Source: Hyphomicrobiales bacterium
Lineage (GTDB): Bacteria; Pseudomonadota; Alphaproteobacteria; Rhizobiales; Beijerinckiaceae
Assembly: GCA_003164825.1 (NCBI GenBank)
Contig: PLUH01000264.1
Location: 13,423 to 20,146 of the forward strand
Length of the DNA: 6,724 nt
Direction of reading: 5' to 3'
Made by a program: the position numbers and the translations under genes. Shown in pieces: positions 1 through 6,082 of the stretch. The notes beneath the pieces are model-generated. The model worked only from the letters and a program-made list of their open reading frames with translations, did no database searches and was not told the origin of the DNA. Every line of letters begins with the position of its first letter. Positions within the stretch are counted from its first letter, which is position 1.

Positions 1-1593
1 TTCGGCGGCGAGGTCGAGCGCATCCTGTCGATGGTCGACGGCGCGATCGTGCTCGTCGACGCGGCTGAAGGACCGATGCCGCAGACCAAGTTCGTGGTCG
101 GCAAGGCCTTGAAGATCGGCCTCAAGCCGATCGTCTGCGTCAACAAGGTCGACAAGTCGGACGCGCGGCCGAGCGAGGTCGTCAACGAGATCTTCGATCT
201 CTTCGCCGCGCTCGACGCCACCGACGAGCAGCTTGACTTTCCGATCCTCTACGGGTCGGCAAAGCAGGGCTGGATGGCGCTTTCGGCCGACGGGCCGAAG
301 GAAAACATGGCGCCGCTGTTCGACCTCGTGCTGAAGCACGTCGAGCCGCCCAAGGTCGGCGCCGGCGGCTTCCGCATGCTCGGCACGCTGCTCGAGGCCA
401 ATCCCTATCTCGGCCGCATCATCACGGGGCGGGTGTTCTCCGGCTCGATCCGGACCAACGCGCCGGTGAAGGTCATCGACCGCCAGGGCGACACGCTCGA
501 GCAGGGCCGGGTGTCGCGAATCCTCGCCTTCCGCGGCATCGAGCGGGCCCCGATCGAGGAGGCGGTCGCCGGCGACATCGTCGCCGTCGCGGGGCTGGAA
601 AAGTTCAACGTCGCCGACACCCTGTGCGGTCCGGAGGAGGTTGAGCCGCTGACTGCGCAACCGATCGACCCGCCGACGCTGTCGATGACCTTTTCCGTCA
701 ACGACAGCCCGCTCGCGGGCACGGAAGGCGACAAGGTGACGAGCCGGGTCATCCGCGACCGACTGATGAGGGAGGCTGAGGGCAATGTGGCCCTGCGTGT
801 CGAGCAGGCCCCCAATTCCGACGCCTATGTCGTCTCGGGGCGCGGCGAGTTGCAGCTCGCGATCCTGATCGAGACCATGCGCCGCGAGGGCTTCGAAGTC
901 AGCGTCTCACGGCCGAAGGTGCTCTACCGCCGCAGCGACGACGGCGAGATTCTCGAGCCGATCGAGGAGGTGGTGATCGACGTCGACGAGGAGCATTCGG
1001 GCGTCGTGGTGCAGAAGATGAGCGAGCGCAAAGGGGAAATGATCGAAATGCGCCCCTCGGGCGGCGGGCGGCTGCGCCTCGTCTTTCTCGCGCCGACCCG
1101 CGGCCTGATCGGTTACCTCGGCGAATTGATGACCGACACCCGCGGCACGGCGGTGATGAACCGCCTGTTCCACAATTGGGGCCATTGGAAGGGCGAGATC
1201 GCGGGTCGGCGCAACGGCGTCCTGATCTCGAACGAAGCGGGCGAAGCGGTCGCCTATGCGATGTGGAACCTCGAGGATCGCGGCCCGATGATGATCGATC
1301 CGGGCGCCAAGGTCTATCAGGGCATGATCGTCGGCCAGCACACGCGCGACAACGACCTCGAAGTCAATGTGCTCAAGGGCAAGAAGCTCACCAACATCCG
1401 CACCCATTCCAAGGACGAGGCGGTGCGCCTGACCCCGCCGATCCAGATGACGCTCGAAAAGGCGCTCGCCTATATCGAGGACGACGAACTGGTCGAGGTG
1501 ACGCCGAAGTCGATCCGCCTGCGGAAGAGCCTGCTGGACCCCAACGACCGCAAGCGCGCCGAGCGCGCGCGGGCGGCGGAAGGCGCGGCGTAA
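1..1593 (+). CDS. typA: Ribosome-associated translational GTPase TypA/BipA (5' end outside window)
   Basis: TypA (BipA) is a cytoplasmic GTPase of the EF-G/LepA family that binds the ribosome and helps 50S assembly, stress and cold adaptation. The reading frame is open from base 1 and gives 530 residues before TAA; the family is usually about 605-610, so some 75-80 residues (P-loop, switch I and the DTPGH motif) lie upstream. The first residues, FGGEVERILSMVDG, directly follow DTPGHAD in homologues. Visible parts in order: the G4 motif NKVD (48-51) and the rest of the GTPase domain; beta-barrel domain II from about 124 (MLGTLLEANPYLGRI); domain III (GRGELQLAILIETMRREGF, near 280-300); the EF-G-like domain V from about 319, including APTRGLIGYLGE; and the TypA-specific C-terminal domain with NVLKGKKLTNIRTHSKDE. 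The end is charged (KRAERARAAEGAA). No frameshift or lost motif was seen. The identification is firm; the alphaproteobacterial flavour is inferred from memory of homologues. Confidence 0.97.
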   Translation, partial: FGGEVERILSMVDGAIVLVDAAEGPMPQTKFVVGKALKIGLKPIVCVNKVDKSDARPSEVVNEIFDLFAALDATDEQLDFPILYGSAKQGWMALSADGPKENMAPLFDLVLKHVEPPKVGAGGFRMLGTLLEANPYLGRIITGRVFSGSIRTNAPVKVIDRQGDTLEQGRVSRILAFRGIERAPIEEAVAGDIVAVAGLEKFNVADTLCGPEEVEPLTAQPIDPPTLSMTFSVNDSPLAGTEGDKVTSRVIRDRLMREAEGNVALRVEQAPNSDAYVVSGRGELQLAILIETMRREGFEVSVSRPKVLYRRSDDGEILEPIEEVVIDVDEEHSGVVVQKMSERKGEMIEMRPSGGGRLRLVFLAPTRGLIGYLGELMTDTRGTAVMNRLFHNWGHWKGEIAGRRNGVLISNEAGEAVAYAMWNLEDRGPMMIDPGAKVYQGMIVGQHTRDNDLEVNVLKGKKLTNIRTHSKDEAVRLTPPIQMTLEKALAYIEDDELVEVTPKSIRLRKSLLDPNDRKRAERARAAEGAA

Positions 1594-1608
1594 GCCAATT
1601 TCCAGGAG

Positions 1609-1637
1609 GGCGCCGCGCAGCGGACTCCCGCGGCGCC
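1609..1637 (+). terminator. Possible transcription terminator hairpin after typA
   Basis: A perfect inverted repeat, GGCGCCGCG (1609-1617) and CGCGGCGCC (1629-1637), with an 11-base loop begins 15 bases after the typA stop codon. It would make a very stable G+C-only stem in RNA. The run of T expected right after an intrinsic terminator is missing; only a loose pyrimidine-rich stretch (TCTTTGCTTCT) follows about 10 bases later. It may be a weak or Rho-assisted terminator, or a 3' stability hairpin. Confidence 0.4.
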
Positions 1638-1830
1638 AGAGGTCAAGTCTTTGCTTCTATTGCGGGATGGCGCGCCGCCCTGTGGTTCAGAGAGCTGCTT
1701 CCGTGCCTCCTCGCGGGAGATTCGATCACGCCTTTCTAGCGCTCTGGCTCGATCTCAGGTGAGCGCCATCCCCTGACAGGGACTCCAGGCGAGGTCGATT
1801 CACGGCATAGCCACAAGGCGCCTAGGTTTT

Positions 1831-1839
1831 ATTATAACA
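1831..1839 (-). promoter_or_regulatory. Extended -10 promoter-like box, minus strand
   Basis: Read on the minus strand the sequence is TGTTATAAT, which matches the extended -10 consensus TGnTATAAT exactly, and lies in the A+T-rich island. No good -35 hexamer is present at 16-18 bases; the TTGACG further upstream on that strand (1875-1880) is too far away. Transcription would run leftward toward the typA 3' end, where no minus-strand gene is recognised. It could drive an antisense or small RNA, or be a chance match in A+T-rich DNA. Confidence 0.3.
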
Positions 1840-2034
1840 CATTCGTGATTCCATTGTTTTTTACCATATACGATCGTCAAAACTGATTGCCTGTTGACTA
1901 TTCGTTGTATTTGAATTGGCGCCTTGCGTTTAAGGCTCCCTTAAGGAAAGATGAGCGATACAGGATTTCCTGGTCTGGCCGTCGACGAGTTCCGGAAGAG
2001 CGACGAGTTGCGTTAATGAATCATCAATTCACTG

Positions 2035-2040
2035 TACAAT
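2035..2040 (+). promoter_or_regulatory. Candidate -10 box for the hydrolase gene
   Basis: TACAAT differs from TATAAT at one base and lies 79 bases before the GTG start at 2120. The -35 region is poor: TTAATG at 16-base spacing or GTTAAT at 17. A GANTC site (GAATC at 2018-2022) falls in the spacer. It is the best plus-strand candidate near the hydrolase gene but remains a guess. Confidence 0.25.
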
Positions 2041-2105
2041 CTCGCTTCTGCCGTAGATGGACGCCGCCGCCCGGTTTGTGACAGGCTGAGACAATCCAGC
2101 CGGTC

Positions 2106-2110
2106 GGAGG
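2106..2110 (+). promoter_or_regulatory. Ribosome binding site for the hydrolase GTG start
   Basis: GGAGG lies 9 bases before the GTG at 2120. This strong Shine-Dalgarno match supports the non-ATG start. The protein start MRIHHLNCGS from this GTG also fits the start I recall for this hydrolase family. Confidence 0.75.
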
Positions 2111-2119
2111 ATCGGACGC

Positions 2120-3031
2120 GTGCGAATTCATCATCTCAACTGTGGGTCGCTATGTCCGCCTGGCGGGAGACTTTTCAGTGGCGCTGGCGGGCTGCTGTCG
2201 CCGGCGCCGCTGTGCTGCCACTGCCTCCTGATCGAGGGCGATGACCGGCTGATCCTCGTCGACACCGGGCTCGGCGTCGAGGACGTCAACGAGCCGCGGC
2301 GGCTCGGACATCTGTTCAACGTCATAATGCGGCCGCGGCTCGAGGTCGCCGAGACCGCGTTGAGGCAGGTCGTGGATCTGGGCTACCGCCCAAGCGACGT
2401 GCGCCACATCGTGCCGACCCATCTCGGCCTCGACCATGCGGGAGGCATCAGCGATTTCCCTGGCGCGGCAGTCCACATTTACGCCGACGAGCTTCGCGCC
2501 GCCTCGAGCCGGTCGAGCCTCCTCGAGCGCAGCCGCTATCGCGCCGTGCAGATCTCCATGGTCAAGAAATGGGCGGTGGTCGAGGAGGAAGAGGGAGAGT
2601 CCTGGTTCGGCTTCTCGGCGGTGCGCGCGATTCCGGCGACAAACGACGAGGTTCTCCTGGTCCCGCTGCCAGGCCACACGCGCGGCCATTGCGGCGTCGC
2701 GGTGCGGAGGTCGGAGGATTGGCTCCTCCATTGCGGCGACGCCTATTTCCACCGTTCCGAGGTCGAACCGGGCGGCAGGGCGGCGCCGCCGGGCTTGCGG
2801 GCGTTCGAAAGCTTCCTCAGCGTCGACGGCGCGGCGCGGCGCGCCAATCTGGTCCGGCTGCGCGAGCTCGCGCGGCTGACGATGGGCGACGTCAAGCTGT
2901 TCTGCTCGCACGATCCGGTCGAGTTTGCGGCCCTGAAGGGTGAAGAACCCGAACCTGAGACCGCTTCGCCGCCGGTCAGCGCGCCGGCGCCTCGACCCCG
3001 GCAAGCCGAGCTTCGCGCGCCGCGGCGATAG
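2120..3031 (+). CDS. MBL-fold metallo-hydrolase with altered metal motif
   Basis: A 303-residue soluble protein of the metallo-beta-lactamase superfamily, whose members usually use one or two metal ions to hydrolyse esters, lactones, thioesters or similar bonds. Landmarks: LVDTG (46-50) after strand-rich N-terminal sequence; metal motif 1 as THLGLDHAGG (100-109) with H101, D105 and H106; PGHTRGH (184-190) with H186; GDAYFH (206-211) with D207; and SHDP (263-266) with H264. The canonical HxHxDH has glycine (codon GGC at 2426-2428) in place of the second histidine; relatives I recall carry aspartate there (HLDLDH). No signal peptide or membrane segment is seen. After about residue 274 there is a Pro/Ala/Arg-rich tail of some 30 residues outside the fold. 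GTG start supported by GGAGG. It converges with the sugar operon rather than belonging to it. The N-acyl-homoserine-lactone lactonase group is a distant possibility, but the substrate cannot be told. Confidence 0.9.
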   Translation: MRIHHLNCGSLCPPGGRLFSGAGGLLSPAPLCCHCLLIEGDDRLILVDTGLGVEDVNEPRRLGHLFNVIMRPRLEVAETALRQVVDLGYRPSDVRHIVPTHLGLDHAGGISDFPGAAVHIYADELRAASSRSSLLERSRYRAVQISMVKKWAVVEEEEGESWFGFSAVRAIPATNDEVLLVPLPGHTRGHCGVAVRRSEDWLLHCGDAYFHRSEVEPGGRAAPPGLRAFESFLSVDGAARRANLVRLRELARLTMGDVKLFCSHDPVEFAALKGEEPEPETASPPVSAPAPRPRQAELRAPRR

Positions 3032-3032
3032 T

Positions 3033-3063
3033 GCGTCCCGCGACGCCTGCCGCATTGGCAAGC
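3033..3063. repeat. Two small inverted repeats in the convergent gap
   Basis: The 59-base gap between the converging hydrolase and dehydrogenase genes holds GCGTC-CCGC-GACGC (3033-3037/3042-3046) and, next to it, TGCC-GCATT-GGCA (3048-3051/3057-3060), the latter extendable with one mismatch to 3045-3063. Either could form a short hairpin on both strands, as a bidirectional terminator would. Neither is followed by a T run on either strand, so terminator function is doubtful. Confidence 0.25.
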
Positions 3064-3090
3064 TTCAGAAAGTGCGATCGGAGCTGGGGC

Positions 3091-3858
3091 TCACCCCGCG
3101 AAGCGGGCGCCGAGGCCGCCGTCCACGCGCCAGTTGGCGCCGGTGACGAACGAGGCTTCATCCGACAGCAGAAAAATGGCGCAATTGGCGATTTCCGCCG
3201 GGCTGCCCATGCGCCGCATCGGATGAGCCGCAAGCACCTTCTCCCGCAGGTTCGCATCGTTGCGGGCGAAGAACTCAGCGACCAGCGCCGTCTCGACGTA
3301 GCCCGGCGACAGCGCGTTGACGCGAATCTGCCATTGGCCCACCTCGAGCGCGAGCGACCGGCTGAGCCCGACGAGGCCCGATTTCGCCGCCGCATAGGGG
3401 AACATTCCGGGATAGGTCATGTCGGCGTGCAGCGAGGCGATGTTGACGATCGCGCCCTTTTTCGCCGCCTTCATCGCCGGCAGAACGGCGCGGGCCGCGA
3501 GCCAGGCCGACTTGAGATCGACGGAGAACACGTCCTCCCACTCCTGTTCGGTCATCGTCACCGGATCGGCGTAGACGTTGCGTCCGGCGTTGTTGACGAG
3601 ACCGTTGACCGGCCCGAACATTTTGGCGGCCGCCTCGAGCGCCCGGGCGATGTCGGACGCGCGCCGCACGTCGCCGGCGGTGAATGAAGCGCGCTTTCCG
3701 GCGCCGAGCGCGAGGAGGAGCTCGCGCCCCGCGGCTTCGTCGAGATCGATGATCGAAACGAGCGCGCCTTCGGCGAGCGCCTTGGCGGCGATCGCGGCGC
3801 CGATGCCGCGCGCGCCCCCGGTCACCAGGACATGCTGCCCCTCGATCCGTCCGGCCAT
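3091..3858 (-). CDS. Short-chain dehydrogenase/reductase (SDR), probably NAD-dependent
   Basis: A 255-residue classical SDR, the normal length for this family of cytoplasmic NAD(P)-dependent alcohol/carbonyl oxidoreductases. Rossmann fold motif TGGARGIG (13-20); D38 at the end of the second strand (SIIDLD), which usually indicates NAD over NADP; D63 in GDV; NNAG (89-92); catalytic S142 (NIAS), Y155 and K159 in YAAAK; and the NALSPGYVET loop (181-190). The usual catalytic-tetrad Asn of helix 4 reads Asp (VDLKS, D114). It ends the minus-strand operon, 9 bases after the dehydratase stop, with an AGAGG ribosome binding site 5 bases before ATG that overlaps that region. Next to a sugar transporter and a sugar-acid dehydratase, it most likely oxidises a sugar to its lactone or acts on a later keto-deoxy or hydroxy acid. 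This role is inferred; SDR sequence alone does not give substrate. Confidence 0.92.
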   Translation of the reverse strand: MAGRIEGQHVLVTGGARGIGAAIAAKALAEGALVSIIDLDEAAGRELLLALGAGKRASFTAGDVRRASDIARALEAAAKMFGPVNGLVNNAGRNVYADPVTMTEQEWEDVFSVDLKSAWLAARAVLPAMKAAKKGAIVNIASLHADMTYPGMFPYAAAKSGLVGLSRSLALEVGQWQIRVNALSPGYVETALVAEFFARNDANLREKVLAAHPMRRMGSPAEIANCAIFLLSDEASFVTGANWRVDGGLGARFAG

Positions 3859-3863
3859 CGGCG

Positions 3864-3869
3864 CCTCTC
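3864..3869 (-). promoter_or_regulatory. Ribosome binding site for the SDR gene
   Basis: On the minus strand GAGAGG stands 5 bases before the ATG at 3858. It shares bases with the TGA stop codon of the dehydratase gene (3868-3870), so the two genes are likely translationally coupled. It supports the chosen SDR start. Confidence 0.65.
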
Positions 3870-5031
3870 ACCAATCGGCGATCGCGCCGTCGTGGTGGCG
3901 CCATTGGATCGGCGGCGCCTCCTGAAACGGATGCTTCGCGGCCGCCTTGAAATCGATCTCGACGCCGACGCCGGGGGCGAGGCTCGGCTCGACGTAGCCG
4001 CCGCGGATCGGCGTCACGCCGGCGACGATTTCGTCGCGCCACGGCACGTCAGCGCGCATCACTTCCTGAATAAGGAAGTTCGGCAGCGCGAAGCCGAGAT
4101 GGATATTGACCATGGTTGCAATCGGCCCGAGCGGATTATGGGGCGCCATGCTGACGCCGAACGTGTCGCACAGCGCCGCGATGCGCCTGACCTCGGTCAG
4201 GCCGCCGGCATGGCAGACGTCCGGCTGGGCGACCGCGATCGCCTGCGACTGCAGGAGCGGCAGGAACTCGCGCCGATGGGTCAGCCGTTCGCCGGCGGCG
4301 ATCGGAATCGGGGTCGAGCGCGCGACGCGGGCGATGCCTTCGGAATCCTCCGGCTGGCAGGGCTCTTCGAGAAAGAACGGGCGGAAGGGCTCAAGGACCT
4401 TTGCGTATTGGATCGCCATCGCCGCGCTCGTGCGCCCATGCAGATCGACCATGATGTCCATGTCGTCGCCGGCGCCTTCGCGCGCCGCCGCCATCAGCCG
4501 CTCGGCGCCTTTGAGCGCCGCGAGGCCGTCGAGCGGCGCGGTCTTGCCGACGGCAAGAATCTTGACCGCCGAAAACCCGTCGGCGCGCGAGCGCGCAGCC
4601 TTCTCGGCGAACGATTCCGCCGCCGGGTCGTCATAAACCGCGGAGGAGTCGCCGCCGCCGAGATGATCGTACATGCGCAGCCGGTCGCGCGAGAGCCCGC
4701 CGAGCAACTGCCACAGCGGAACGCCAAGGTCCTTCGCCTTCAAATCGTGCAGCGCCTGGTCGATGCCCGACACCGCCGACATGGTCACCACCCCGCCCTT
4801 GAAGAACGGATAGCGGTACATCGCCTGCCAGAGGTGCTCGATGCGGCGTGGATCTTCGCCGATGACCAACGGCGCGAGGTCCTCGATCGCGCCAACGACG
4901 GCGCGGGTCTGGAATTCGAGCGTCGCCTCGCCGAGCCCGACGAGCCCCGGAACGTCGGTCTCGACGCGAACGAAAATCCAGTTGCGCAGCTTCGCATTGA
5001 CGACAACGGTCTTGACCGCGGTGATCTTCAT
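3868..5031 (-). CDS. Enolase-superfamily sugar-acid dehydratase, D-galactonate dehydratase-like
   Basis: A 387-residue protein (390 if the GTG at 5040 is used) of the mandelate racemase/muconate lactonizing enzyme group. Such enzymes take a proton next to a carboxylate, held by Mg2+, and in this branch remove water from aldonic acids to give 2-keto-3-deoxy acids. Numbering from ATG: capping-domain N-terminus; metal ligands D196 (in DLHGR), E222 (LEEP) and E248 (GER); H198; and the base pair D271/H298 (QPDVCH and APHNPLGP). The spacings D-H +2, then +26, +26 and +50 equal those I recall for E. coli DgoD (D183, H185, E209, E235, H285), and D271 matches its D258. It follows the permease gene and precedes the SDR in one operon. 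Start choice: GAAGG lies 12 bases before this ATG but only 3 before the GTG, and MKITAVKTVVV is a typical family start. Other acids (L-rhamnonate, L-fuconate, arabinonate, xylonate types) remain possible. Confidence 0.9.
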   Translation of the reverse strand: MKITAVKTVVVNAKLRNWIFVRVETDVPGLVGLGEATLEFQTRAVVGAIEDLAPLVIGEDPRRIEHLWQAMYRYPFFKGGVVTMSAVSGIDQALHDLKAKDLGVPLWQLLGGLSRDRLRMYDHLGGGDSSAVYDDPAAESFAEKAARSRADGFSAVKILAVGKTAPLDGLAALKGAERLMAAAREGAGDDMDIMVDLHGRTSAAMAIQYAKVLEPFRPFFLEEPCQPEDSEGIARVARSTPIPIAAGERLTHRREFLPLLQSQAIAVAQPDVCHAGGLTEVRRIAALCDTFGVSMAPHNPLGPIATMVNIHLGFALPNFLIQEVMRADVPWRDEIVAGVTPIRGGYVEPSLAPGVGVEIDFKAAAKHPFQEAPPIQWRHHDGAIADW

Positions 5032-5043
5032 CTGGGCCACGCG

Positions 5044-5048
5044 CCTTC
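5044..5048 (-). promoter_or_regulatory. Ribosome binding site for the dehydratase gene
   Basis: Minus-strand GAAGG just after the end of the permease coding region would lie 12 bases before the ATG at 5031 and 3 bases before the GTG at 5040. Three bases is too tight for normal initiation, so it favours the ATG, though 12 is slightly long. Confidence 0.45.
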
Positions 5049-5050
5049 AG

Positions 5051-6076
5051 TCACCGTCCGGTCAGCGACTGGCGGCGGATGCGCCGTTCGATGAGCGTCT
5101 GCAGGACGACCGAGATCACGATGACGAGCCCAAAAGCGAGTTGGGTATAGAAGGCGTTAATGCCCGCCGAGACGATCCCGGCGTTGATTGCGCCGATGAT
5201 ATAGGAGGCGACGAAAGTGCCGACGACCGAGCCAGTGCCGCCGAACACCGACGTGCCGCCGAGGAAGACCGAGGCGATGGTGTTGAGCAGAAAACCGTCG
5301 CCGGTGGTCGGCCAGAAATAATAGCCGTAGATCGAGGTCAGGAGCCCCGAGAAGACGGCCGTCACGCCGACGAGCACGAAAGCGCGCGCCTTCACCGACA
5401 CGGCGTTGACGCCCATCAGCCGGGCGCTGGTCGGATTATCGCCGACCAGGAACACATGGGCGCCGAAGCGGGTCCGGTTGAGCAGGATCCAGAAGACGAT
5501 GAGAATGGCGATCATCCACAGGGTCTGAACCGGGACGCCGAACACCGAGGCGCGCAGCAGGGCGTGCATCGCCGGGTATTTGTCGGCGGTCAGCGGCACG
5601 CCGGTGCCGTTCATCAGCACCAGCTCGAGGCCGCGATAGAGGAACGAGGTGCCGATGGTGATGACGAGCGAGGGAATATTGAGCTTGGCGACCAGGAGTC
5701 CGTTCAGCAGTCCGCATGCCGCGCCGGTCGCCAGCGCGCAAACGATGCCGATCCACCACGGCGCACCGCCATAGGCGGTGGTCAGACAGAACGCGGCCGT
5801 GCCGAGCGCCATGATCGAGGGAAACGAGAGGTCGATCTCGCCGGTGATGACGACAAAGGTCAAGGCCAGCGCAATGATGCCGAATTGCGGCGTCGTCTGC
5901 GCGAAGGCGCGGTAGATGTCGAGATTGGTGAATACGGCCGGCGCCGCGACGACGAAGGCGAGCCACATCGCCAGCCCGACGCCGATGATGCCGAGCTGGC
6001 TGCCGTGCCGGCGCAAGGCCGAGGGCGGCGCGATGCGGTTGTCGACGGGACGGTTCGGAATCGCGCCGGTCGCCAT
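5051..6076 (-). CDS. Sugar ABC transporter permease (RbsC/FrcC type)
   Basis: A 341-residue inner-membrane protein of the branched-chain amino acid/ribose permease fold, which forms the sugar channel of CUT2-type ABC importers; length is normal for the family. After a polar cytoplasmic N-terminus of about 27 residues, hydrophobic segments lie near 28-49, 64-78, 86-102, 107-130, 134-153, 184-200, 231-252, 262-278, 283-303 and 309-329. Family motifs: TGEIDLSFPSIMALG (78-92; ribose permeases commonly have GGIDLSVGS there), RTRFGAHVFLVGDNPTSARLMGV (201-223), the cytoplasmic loop that meets the ATPase, and FLGGTSVFGGTGSVVGTFVA (271-290). The C-terminus is basic (RRIRRQ). It starts 6 bases after the ATPase stop with only a weak GGA 10 bases before ATG, suggesting translational coupling. 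Substrate is probably a monosaccharide or sugar acid, judged from the neighbouring dehydratase and SDR; the sequence alone does not decide. Confidence 0.93.
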   Translation of the reverse strand: MATGAIPNRPVDNRIAPPSALRRHGSQLGIIGVGLAMWLAFVVAAPAVFTNLDIYRAFAQTTPQFGIIALALTFVVITGEIDLSFPSIMALGTAAFCLTTAYGGAPWWIGIVCALATGAACGLLNGLLVAKLNIPSLVITIGTSFLYRGLELVLMNGTGVPLTADKYPAMHALLRASVFGVPVQTLWMIAILIVFWILLNRTRFGAHVFLVGDNPTSARLMGVNAVSVKARAFVLVGVTAVFSGLLTSIYGYYFWPTTGDGFLLNTIASVFLGGTSVFGGTGSVVGTFVASYIIGAINAGIVSAGINAFYTQLAFGLVIVISVVLQTLIERRIRRQSLTGR

Positions 6077-6082
6077 TTTGCG

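Larger units (their letters stand above)
1594..2119. other. 526-base intergenic region with A+T-rich island, no convincing gene
   Basis: This region separates typA from the hydrolase gene, both on the plus strand. Contents seen: a perfect 9-base inverted repeat at 1609-1617/1629-1637; an odd palindrome CCCTGACAGGG at 1771-1781; a marked A+T-rich island at about 1822-1920, unlike the surrounding DNA; a minus-strand TGTTATAAT box at 1831-1839; a direct repeat TTAAGG-N5-TTAAGG at 1930-1935 and 1941-1946; six GANTC sites (1623, 1719, 1781, 1797, 1847, 2018); and a TACAAT box at 2035-2040. An open frame at 1887-2081 would give 64 residues from a TTG start with no ribosome binding site and no recognisable protein, so I do not call it a gene. 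No tRNA or known riboswitch fold was recognised. The length is generous for a gap between same-strand genes, so it may hold regulatory sites, a small RNA, or remains of a decayed gene. Confidence 0.7.

Noticed and set aside
1887..2081. Open frame of 64 codons on the plus strand
   Set aside because: It begins at TTG with no ribosome binding site, has no recognisable protein sequence and uses codons unlike the neighbours; it most likely arises by chance in intergenic DNA.
1594..2119. tRNA, riboswitch, attachment site or mobile-element remnant in the gap
   Set aside because: I found no T-loop/anticodon pattern, known riboswitch core, target-site duplication or transposase fragment.
2120..3031. 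Hydrolase as the missing sugar lactonase of the operon
   Set aside because: It is on the opposite strand, has its own start signals and converges on the operon, so nothing in the layout links it to the pathway. MBL-fold sugar lactonases cannot be recognised from motifs alone.
2150..3061. 303-codon open frame on the minus strand
   Set aside because: It is antisense to the MBL-fold hydrolase, which has clear family motifs and a ribosome binding site. The reverse frame has neither.
3033..3063. Bidirectional intrinsic terminator between converging genes
   Set aside because: Small hairpins are possible but no T run follows on either strand, so I list them only as inverted repeats.
5032..5040. 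GTG at 5040 as the dehydratase start
   Set aside because: It is only 3 bases from the GAAGG ribosome binding site and adds just three residues; the ATG at 5031 fits the usual family start better. It is not excluded.
3832..5094. 420-codon open frame on the plus strand
   Set aside because: It lies antisense to the dehydratase gene, whose catalytic motifs are intact. Its Arg/Asp/Ala-rich sequence is typical of a shadow frame in G+C-rich DNA.
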